Virus record (IMG/VR): IMGVR_UViG_3300042922_001447
Location: 1 to 28,552 of that record
Length of the DNA stretch: 28,552 bases
From: a virus
Direction: 5' to 3' (one strand)
Part shown: one piece after another, positions 24,059-28,552 of the stretch
Numbering within the stretch: the first letter of the stretch is position 1
How the letters are laid out: the number at the start of each line of letters is the position of its first letter
Position numbers and translations under genes: made by a program
The notes under the pieces: generated by a model
What the model was told of the DNA's origin: nothing
The model's input: the letters and a program-made list of their open reading frames with translations, nothing else
Database searches by the model: none

Positions 24059-24282
24059 TTCTTACTTTCCACGTTGTACTTTTCGTGGGTCATAAGTGAC
24101 CAAACCTTGCCGCCGTCTTTACTCAACAAGCGCCAGCGGCAACCCAGACGGATCACCAGGTAATGATGTGGCACGATGCGGGAATAATTTTTCCGGCCTT
24201 TCGCGTACTGGCTTAATTCAGCCGTTGCACGCTTGCTTACGCACAGCGGTGCGGCGCATGAAATCTGCAAACGGGTAGTCAC
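24055..24282 (-). CDS. Small basic early protein of P2-like phages, function unknown
   Basis: A 75-residue basic protein starting with GTG at 24282. The chosen start has GGAGG 7 nt upstream and overlaps the Dam stop (GTGA). The frame runs 40 codons further upstream, but that part is coded inside the dam gene and lacks a ribosome site. The RIVPHHYLVIRLGCRWRLLSKDGG segment looks like a compact DNA- or protein-binding unit. I recall similar short proteins before A in P2-like prophages, but no function. It sits between Dam and A with 4-nt overlaps on both sides. Confidence 0.7.
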   Translation of the reverse strand: MTTRLQISCAAPLCVSKRATAELSQYAKGRKNYSRIVPHHYLVIRLGCRWRLLSKDGGKVWSLMTHEKYNVESKK

Positions 24283-25265
24283 TGGAAAGCCTCCACACCA
24301 TTCGCGGCAGCCGTTGAGATCATCTCTTTGTATGTAGCTTCCCCCATTACTGGGCCGCAATCCGGGCAGCAACCACCACCGGCACGCCCGCAGCCGTCGC
24401 ACACTTTGAGGACGCCGATCACCTCGCTGGCGACTCCCCTGGTAATGCTGTTCGCACTAACCGAACGGTTAACGCTGATTTCCTGGAACTTGAATTTGTT
24501 GTAAATCTCGCGAGTGGTGGGGGTATCGCTGTTTGACAGGATCACCGGCGAACCAGTCAGACGATTGGCTGCCAGCAAGGCCGCAGCTAACTGACGGTGT
24601 TGTTTCTCACCAAAGGGGGCGGTGTGATACTGGGTAAAATTGGCGGTTTCGCTAACAGGCAGGTACGGCGGGTCACAGTAGATCACGGCATCACTGCCAA
24701 TCATGATTTTTAATGTGCTCTGGTAGTCGCAACAAACGAAAATGGCTTTTGTGTCGTTGGCCTTTTCAGAGAACAAACGGATCTGTTCTTCCGGGAAGTA
24801 AGGCGGGTTTTTGTGCTGACCAAAGGGAACGTTATATCCGCCCTGGCGGTTGTAGCGCACAACGCCGTTATAACCGTGGCGATTCAGATAAAGGAATTGC
24901 GCTGCGCGAAGAATCTTGCCCGTGTCCGGGCCGTTTTCGAAAACTTCACGCGAAGTAAGATTATCTTTGGCACGGGCGTTGAAATCACCACGGACCCACA
25001 GATAACCGTCTTTATTTCCATACACTTTAAACAGAGGGCGAGCAGCGTCGATTACTGCATCCGGCCAGCGCGTTATCTGGCGGTAAAGGTTGATGAGATC
25101 TGGATTGATATCACCCAGGATATAGCGGCGATATTCAGTATTGAGGAAAACAGAAGCACCGCCGACGAACGGTTCAACAAGGCAATCAGCCTTAGGCAGT
25201 ACCGGCAGCAGATCGGGAATTACGCGACTTTTACCACCAGGCCATTTTACAAGCGAACGTATCAT
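24279..25265 (-). CDS. dam: DNA adenine methyltransferase (Dam) with cysteine-rich C-terminus
   Basis: A 328-residue methylase. KWPGGKS (7-13), EPFVGGASVF (31-40, AdoMet-binding FxGxG-like) and DPPY (198-201, catalytic) are the D12/Dam class motifs; it methylates adenine, probably in GATC. From 289 on, C-x2-C (289, 292), CC (299, 300) and C303 form a likely zinc knuckle absent from usual Dam proteins (about 270 residues). The ATG at 25265 has GGAG 8 nt upstream; a TTG seven codons earlier is less likely. It may protect phage DNA from restriction or control A/early gene expression. It is part of the early operon, following a 69-nt gap after the DUF5347-like gene. Confidence 0.92.
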   Translation of the reverse strand: MIRSLVKWPGGKSRVIPDLLPVLPKADCLVEPFVGGASVFLNTEYRRYILGDINPDLINLYRQITRWPDAVIDAARPLFKVYGNKDGYLWVRGDFNARAKDNLTSREVFENGPDTGKILRAAQFLYLNRHGYNGVVRYNRQGGYNVPFGQHKNPPYFPEEQIRLFSEKANDTKAIFVCCDYQSTLKIMIGSDAVIYCDPPYLPVSETANFTQYHTAPFGEKQHRQLAAALLAANRLTGSPVILSNSDTPTTREIYNKFKFQEISVNRSVSANSITRGVASEVIGVLKVCDGCGRAGGGCCPDCGPVMGEATYKEMISTAAANGVEAFQ

Positions 25266-25334
25266 TTTACTTTCTCCAGGGTGCAAGAAGCCCGACGCGT
25301 TAGCGCCTGTTTCTTTTTTGTGGTCAGTTATTTG

Positions 25335-25724
25335 TTAATTGGTTGGTTTGTCTGGCTCTGGCGGCTTGTCACGTAACGCCTGCATTTCAGCGCGGGGCGC
25401 GGCGTAGTCCTCAAATTCCCACGGCATTGACGCGGCGAACTCTGAAAGGCGCTTAATGCCTATCAAAAGGCATGTTTGTTCCTTTTCAGTCAGATTTTCG
25501 TAGGTACGATCCAGATGCTGGGCTGTCAGCTTCGGCATTCCGGCTATGTATCTGGCCGCATCGTTCGCCAGGATGAAGATCACTTTTTTACAGGCCTCAT
25601 CCAGGCGATTGAATCGGGTTGCCGTATCGTTCATGCGGTTGGCATTCAAACTGGCTTGCAGCCTGGCGCGTTGTTCCAGAAAGCTGCGGCGGCCTGGTTG
25701 CTGTCCTGTTTTATCCATGAACAT
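25335..25724 (-). CDS. Hypothetical early protein, DUF5347-like
   Basis: A 129-residue protein starting at ATG 25724 (GAGG 5 nt upstream, just after the Fil-like stop). The frame extends upstream over the Fil-like gene, but those 54 codons make no sense as protein. The centre (LDEACKKVIFILANDAARYIAGMPKL...NLTEKEQTCLLIGIKRLSEFAASMPWEF) is helical and resembles DUF5347 proteins of P2-like phages in my memory. The tail is Pro/Glu-rich. It is soluble, with no membrane segment or catalytic motif. Function unknown; possibly a regulatory or replication accessory factor. Confidence 0.6.
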   Translation of the reverse strand: MFMDKTGQQPGRRSFLEQRARLQASLNANRMNDTATRFNRLDEACKKVIFILANDAARYIAGMPKLTAQHLDRTYENLTEKEQTCLLIGIKRLSEFAASMPWEFEDYAAPRAEMQALRDKPPEPDKPTN

Positions 25725-25740
25725 ATCCACCTCACCAGAA

Positions 25741-25962
25741 CTAAGCGAAGATGCCCATAAGACGGGCGAACCAGCGGCGCTTGTTGCGCGGGCGAGACAT
25801 AAACGGCAAACGTGACTGTTTGATGAATTGCACGTCGGTTGCCTTTGGCTGGAAGAAACGACCGTCAGGGGTTTCAATCCAGCCACGAGTGTGGGCGCGG
25901 TGTGTTATCTGCTGGCCTTTAGTTAACAGGCTGGCGAACGAAGGGCAGTGCGTCATATCCAT
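25741..25962 (-). CDS. Fil-like small protein (phage filamentation family)
   Basis: A 73-residue basic protein. The start at 25962 (MDMTHCPSFASLL) has GGAG 6 nt upstream; an earlier TTG overlaps that ribosome site. The N-terminal CPSFASLLTKGQQITHRAH and the WIETPDGRFFQP segment match the pattern of P2/186 Fil-type proteins as I recall them, and the end is basic with Trp (KRRWFARLMGIF). 186 Fil blocks host cell division when expressed; here the same effect is only inference. It is the first gene of the inner early block, 18 nt before the DUF5347-like gene. Confidence 0.6.
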   Translation of the reverse strand: MDMTHCPSFASLLTKGQQITHRAHTRGWIETPDGRFFQPKATDVQFIKQSRLPFMSRPRNKRRWFARLMGIFA

Positions 25963-25987
25963 TATGTTCTCCAAATAATCAGAAGGC

Positions 25988-26013
25988 TGCCGGGAATATC
26001 CCCAGGCCCGGCA
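25988..26013. repeat. Inverted repeat in leader of Fil-like gene
   Basis: TGCCGGG (25988-25994) and CCCGGCA (26007-26013), a 7-bp perfect stem with a 12-nt loop that can also pair internally (GGG-AATAT-CCC). It lies between the Fil-like gene (minus) and the antisense gene (plus). No T-run follows on either strand. Confidence 0.45.
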
Positions 26014-26037
26014 CGTGTTTACTGTGTTAACATCGCC

Positions 26038-26071
26038 ATGCCTGCGTAACTTTGAGCGGTGAAACAGGCAT
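26038..26071. repeat. Inverted repeat upstream of the plus-strand gene, possible operator
   Basis: ATGCCTG (26038-26044) and CAGGCAT (26065-26071) form a 7-bp dyad with a 20-nt spacer, directly before the ribosome site of the plus-strand gene. Such a dyad could be an operator or a riboregulator stem; no clear -35/-10 pair was found. Confidence 0.35.
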
Positions 26072-26098
26072 AACTAACGACTGCACAGAGGAAAACTT

Positions 26099-26320
26099 AT
26101 GAGTTATAAGATTGATAACATTACATTCAACGTAGATCTCAATGACGTCAGTAGTGAGATAAATGCTTTAAAGATGGCGCTGGCCCTTTCCATTTTTTCG
26201 CACTCTAATGAACATGCTTTGAATGTCTTGAAATCGTTAAAAGAAATTAATGATCCTCACATCCAGAAAATCTATAAGGAACTTCTTCAGTTCAGCCCAG
26301 CAAATGCGGCTAAAATCTAA
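26099..26320 (+). CDS. Small AT-rich gene antisense to the early operon, unknown function
   Basis: A 73-residue protein with a good ribosome site (AGAGG 8 nt before the ATG). It reads as an acidic helical protein: a short beta-like start (YKIDNITFNVDL), then two helices (EINALKMALALSIFSHSNEHALNVLKSL and the KIYKELLQ end). No signal or motif is recognised. It is clearly more AT-rich than the structural genes and lies on the opposite strand from all other early genes, converging on the 83-residue gene (8 nt apart) and diverging from the Fil-like gene. This is the usual look of a moron gene expressed in the prophage. It may encode an immunity or host-interaction protein, but no evidence decides this. 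Confidence 0.65.
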   Translation: MSYKIDNITFNVDLNDVSSEINALKMALALSIFSHSNEHALNVLKSLKEINDPHIQKIYKELLQFSPANAAKI

Positions 26321-26328
26321 CGAATAAT

Positions 26329-26580
26329 TTATTGTTTAAGTTGTACCCATTCTGCTATTTGTTCTTCTGTTAATGGATGGGCGCAACTTATTACTACAGG
26401 CCCGCAAGAAAAATTGCGTTTAAAGTTAAGCCCTTTAATGAACTCCCCTACAAGACGAATAACTTCATCTTCGACGGGTTGACTATTCATTCCCCAGCCC
26501 TCAACGCGCAAATATACGTTTCCGGCGTGTGCTCCATCTCGGTAGTAATGAATGCAATGTGTATTACCATCATTTTTCAT
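26329..26580 (-). CDS. Hypothetical early protein following Cox
   Basis: An 83-residue protein that I do not recognise. It starts MKNDGNTHCIHYYRDG and ends LTEEQIAEWVQLKQ, with one clear helix (VEDEVIRLVGEFIKGLNF) and a beta strand pair (VYLRVEGWG, GPVVISC). The ATG overlaps the Cox stop (ATGA), so it is translated with Cox. It sits where P2 has orf78 but shows no likeness I can state. It is rather AT-rich and could be a control factor or an anti-host protein. Confidence 0.6.
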   Translation of the reverse strand: MKNDGNTHCIHYYRDGAHAGNVYLRVEGWGMNSQPVEDEVIRLVGEFIKGLNFKRNFSCGPVVISCAHPLTEEQIAEWVQLKQ

Positions 26581-27038
26581 GCGGCAGTCCTCGCAGAGTT
26601 TCGGCGGGTTCGTTTGTGTGCCTGGTGGTTGTTCCCGGTGACACGGCGATATGTCGCCTTGTCACGCATCAGCCGATCAATGAAGTGCTTTTCCTCTGGG
26701 GTGATCAATGCGCGGCAATGTGCAACTGCATCCCAATATTCTTGCAGCATGATGAAACGTTTAGGGCGTTTCGAACCAGGCATCCCTTCGCGATGAACTG
26801 GCAATTGTGCGCGGTCCATCAGGTTGCGAACGCTCTTTAACGTGCGGCCAGTCAGATAAGCAAACTCGACCGGCGTAACGAAAATCTGTTTTTGCAGTTC
26901 TTCGGTATTCATATCCCGGATGCTTTCAGCCTGCGCGGTGGTCATTTTGCATGTGCGAGCAACGCGAGCGTTGTCTAACGGGAACTGGCGCAAATGTTGA
27001 GATCCCGCTGTTAAATCAATTTCTCGTAATTGTGTCAT
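26577..27038 (-). CDS. cox: Cox-like regulator/excisionase
   Basis: A 153-residue protein, first gene of the early operon. The DNA-binding helix-turn-helix is FVTPVEFAYLTGRTLKSVRNLMDRAQLPV (about 52-80), of the same form as P2 Cox (EFAKLIGKSTGAVRRMIDKGKLPV). P2 Cox is 91 residues; here a 50-residue N-terminal and a basic C-terminal part (TGNNHQAHKRTRRNSARTAA) are added. Cox represses the C/int promoter and is needed with Int for excision. GGAG lies 8 nt before the ATG at 27038. A divergent pairing with C, as in P2, supports the identity. Confidence 0.78.
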   Translation of the reverse strand: MTQLREIDLTAGSQHLRQFPLDNARVARTCKMTTAQAESIRDMNTEELQKQIFVTPVEFAYLTGRTLKSVRNLMDRAQLPVHREGMPGSKRPKRFIMLQEYWDAVAHCRALITPEEKHFIDRLMRDKATYRRVTGNNHQAHKRTRRNSARTAA

Positions 27039-27160
27039 TTGTTAGACTCCATAATTAGCCATTCATGAGGCTTGTTAAGTCCAGTTTTGGCAATGTCAAC
27101 ACAAATGCTAAATGAGTAAATTGTGTTGTGTTCGGTTAATTATGTTGAGAACTCTAAATT
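27039..27160. promoter_or_regulatory. Lysogeny switch region between cox and C
   Basis: 122 bp of AT-rich divergent control region. CTAAAT occurs at 27108-27113 and 27154-27159; its minus-strand version TTTAG is like the core of P2 C operators (TTTAGATA). A palindrome TGTCA-A-TGACA overlaps the C start (27162-27172). These are candidate C or Cox sites; none is proven. Confidence 0.5.
27072..27099 (-). promoter_or_regulatory. Early promoter (Pe-like) for the cox operon
   Basis: A perfect sigma-70 -35 box TTGACA at 27099-27094, a 16-nt spacer and a -10-like TAACAA at 27077-27072, reading into cox 34 nt further on. Strength rests on the -35; the -10 is weak, as is common for a promoter under repressor control. 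Confidence 0.6.
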
Positions 27161-27460
27161 ATGTCAATGACACAAGGTGAGAAGTTAGCTCTTATTCGTG
27201 ACTCTGAAAGATTAACCAAGAGGCAACTAACTGATTTAGTTGCTATTAACTATGGAACCTATCACGGATATGAAAGTGATAAATCCAAAATGACTTTGGA
27301 ATCAGCTGTGAAAATCTTCGGACACCCCAGATTTAACAAATATCAAGACTGGTTCATGTATGACCGGATCGACCCAAGCCGGGGCCAGATCGCACCGGCT
27401 CTCGCACACTGTGGGCAAGAAACAACGCAATCAGACCAATCCGGGAAACAGACTGGTTAA
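27161..27460 (+). CDS. C: Immunity repressor C (P2 C-like)
   Basis: A 99-residue repressor, the same length as P2 C as I recall it. The helix-turn-helix (RLTKRQLTDLVAINYGTYHGYESDK, about 17-41) and the C-terminal tail GQIAPALAHCGQETTQSDQSGKQTG closely follow P2 C (GQIAPALAHFGQ...SGQKTG). It binds direct operators at the early promoter to keep the prophage silent. The ATG at 27161 is followed by another at residue 3; neither has a strong ribosome site, in keeping with low repressor output. Int lies 69 nt downstream in the same direction. Confidence 0.95.
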   Translation: MSMTQGEKLALIRDSERLTKRQLTDLVAINYGTYHGYESDKSKMTLESAVKIFGHPRFNKYQDWFMYDRIDPSRGQIAPALAHCGQETTQSDQSGKQTG

Positions 27461-27480
27461 CGTTATATAAACATTACATT

Positions 27481-27507
27481 TTCACTATTTGTTACCAAGA
27501 TAGTGAA
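27481..27507. repeat. Inverted repeat between C and int
   Basis: TTCACTAT (27481-27488) and ATAGTGAA (27500-27507), an 8-bp perfect stem with an 11-nt loop, about 23 nt before the int start. There is no T-run, so it is not a terminator by itself; it may lower or regulate int translation, or be a protein-binding site. Confidence 0.45.
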
Positions 27508-27529
27508 CTGACGATCGGAGGGTCTTCTT

Positions 27530-28552
27530 ATGTCCGTTAAGAAACTCGAAGATGGTCGCTATGAAGTGGATGTAAGGCCGCGCGGACGTGATGGAAAACG
27601 CATTCGGCGGAAGTTTGACAGAAAGGCAGAAGCGCATGCATTTGAGCGCAGTATCATCGCCAAATTTCAGAATCATGATTACCTGAATAAACCGGCAGAT
27701 AAACGAAAGCTGAGCGAGTTTATTGCGCTTTGGTGGCAGTTAATCGGACGAAACAAAAACTATGCGAACCGCAGATTGAGCGCGGTTAACTGTATTTGTC
27801 AGGATATGGGTGACCCTATGCTTTACCAGCTTGATGCGCGATGCATTATTGATTACCGGGCATACCGGCTGGAGCAGGGGATCAAGGCTTCAACGATAAA
27901 TCATGACCTTTTCGCCTTGAGTGGGATTTTCAAGTCAATGGCTGAGATCGACGAGTTCCACGGAGAAAACCCCGTGACGTCGGTTGCAGCGTTGAAAGAA
28001 CCCAAAACAGAAATGTCATACCTGACCCAGACAGAAGTTGATCGGCTCTTGTCGCTATGTTCCGGTGATTACTACCGCATTGCGATTTTACTGCTGGCTA
28101 CCGGTGCGAGGTGGGGGGAGGCATACAATCTGAAAGCGGAAAATATTGTCGGTAACAGAGTTATGTTTACCCTAACGAAGAACGGCGAAAGGCGCGTGGT
28201 TCCGATATCGGATGATATCGCCAGGATTATAAAACACAGGGAGTCAGGGCGGCTTTTCCGGGTGAGTTATAAGACGTTCCGCTTGAGGATGAAAGAGGCC
28301 AAACCTAATTTGCCAGATGGACAGGCGGCCCACGCTTTGCGACATACATTCGCTACACACTTCATGATGAAGGGGGGCAACATCATTGCCTTGCAGCGAA
28401 TTTTGGGCCATGCGGATATTTCTCAGACGATGGTTTATGCGCACTTCGCACCAGACTATTTGCTGGACGCTGTGAGCTATAATCCTCTCAGCGGAATGTC
28501 CACATTGTGTCCACACTCTGGAGGCAAAGCGGGGGATTTGAGGGTTAGTTAA
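27530..28552 (+). CDS. int: Integrase (tyrosine recombinase, P2 Int-like)
   Basis: A 340-residue integrase (P2 Int is 337). The N-terminus (KKLEDGRYEVDVRPRGRDGKRIRRKF) matches the P2 arm-binding domain. Catalytic residues are R194 (TGARWGEA), K217, H268 and R271 (AHALRHTFATH), H294 (ILGH) and Y303 (TMVYAHF). GGAGG lies 9 nt before the ATG. The TAA stop is the last codon of the window; the 3' end also carries two arm-type sites, so the attachment core lies just beyond the edge. Specific for host attB not visible here. Confidence 0.98.
   Translation: MSVKKLEDGRYEVDVRPRGRDGKRIRRKFDRKAEAHAFERSIIAKFQNHDYLNKPADKRKLSEFIALWWQLIGRNKNYANRRLSAVNCICQDMGDPMLYQLDARCIIDYRAYRLEQGIKASTINHDLFALSGIFKSMAEIDEFHGENPVTSVAALKEPKTEMSYLTQTEVDRLLSLCSGDYYRIAILLLATGARWGEAYNLKAENIVGNRVMFTLTKNGERRVVPISDDIARIIKHRESGRLFRVSYKTFRLRMKEAKPNLPDGQAAHALRHTFATHFMMKGGNIIALQRILGHADISQTMVYAHFAPDYLLDAVSYNPLSGMSTLCPHSGGKAGDLRVS
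28497..28515 (+). promoter_or_regulatory. Two tandem arm-type Int binding sites (attP arm)
   Basis: TGTCCACA occurs twice, at 28497-28504 and 28508-28515, in direct repeat with an 11-nt period. Its reverse complement, TGTGGACA, is the P2 Int arm-type consensus as I recall it. Both copies lie in the 3' end of int, where one attP arm starts in P2-type phages. Confidence 0.75.

Noticed and set aside
24283-24402. N-terminal 40-codon extension of the small gene before A
   Set aside because: Entirely inside dam in another frame, and the GTG at 24282 has a perfect GGAGG and overlaps the dam stop.
25725-25886. Longer N-terminus for the DUF5347-like gene
   Set aside because: It runs over the Fil-like gene; the translation is low-complexity Ser/Arg and the later ATG has its own ribosome site.
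26020-26045. Possible LexA box (TACTGTGTTAACA) near the Fil-like gene
   Set aside because: Only one half fits; CTG-N10-CAG is not completed, so SOS control cannot be claimed.
27481-27507. Terminator between C and int
   Set aside because: The 8-bp stem is AT-rich and is followed by ctgacg and no T-run; C and int are co-directional as in P2.
1-28552. CRISPR array, tRNA or insertion sequence
   Set aside because: No regularly spaced repeats, no cloverleaf with CCA-like end and no transposase were seen while reading both strands.

Overview
This 28.5 kb window is almost a complete P2-type temperate phage (Peduovirinae-like myovirus). It lies in the order of an integrated prophage, with the attachment site at the outer ends and outside the window. 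The left edge is the stop codon of the last late gene and the right edge is the stop codon of the integrase, so attL, attR and the host genes cannot be seen. Codon use, Shine-Dalgarno sequences and the close resemblance of Int, C, Ogr, A, Q, P, O, N, M and L to P2/186 proteins point to an enterobacterial host. The species cannot be named from this sequence.

Layout, left to right. (1) 1-17698, minus strand: one tightly packed late unit, transcribed right to left. It encodes scaffold/protease O, capsid N, small terminase M, head completion L, tail completion R-like and S-like, sheath, tube, holin, M15 endolysin, Rz/Rz1 spanins, tail assembly chaperone with a -1 frameshift extension, tape measure, W-like, J and I baseplate proteins, tail fibre, fibre assembly protein, two baseplate-associated proteins and a fused hub-spike. 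(2) 17699-17872: a divergent late control region. (3) 17873-21074, plus strand: large terminase P, portal Q and an Ogr/Delta-type zinc-finger late activator, closed by a strong terminator. (4) 21075-21448: a small orphan gene and a GC-rich stretch with a candidate cos site. (5) 21449-27038, mostly minus strand: the early operon from Cox through small genes (a Fil-like protein, a Dam methylase) to the rolling-circle replication protein A. One plus-strand gene (26099-26320) lies antisense inside it. (6) 27039-28552: the lysogeny switch (divergent cox/C promoters), repressor C, and integrase with two arm-type Int sites in its 3' end.

How it works together. C represses the early promoter and Cox opposes it while converting integration to excision. 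A nicks and replicates the genome. The Ogr-like activator, encoded next to portal and terminase, should then switch on both arms of the divergent late region. O/N/L/Q build the head, P/M package DNA at cos, and the holin, endolysin and spanin cassette lyses the cell. The head, DNA packaging and regulatory parts are P2-like. The tail block (sheath/tube pair, lysis genes inside the tail block, hub-spike fusion) is organised unlike P2 and looks like the HP1/K139 branch, so the phage is a mosaic.

The most notable observations are a textbook in-frame A AAA AAC slippery site that fuses a 63-residue extension to the tail chaperone, the attP arm sites inside int, the candidate cos, the relocated ogr, a cysteine-rich tail on the Dam methylase, and the antisense AT-rich gene in the early operon.
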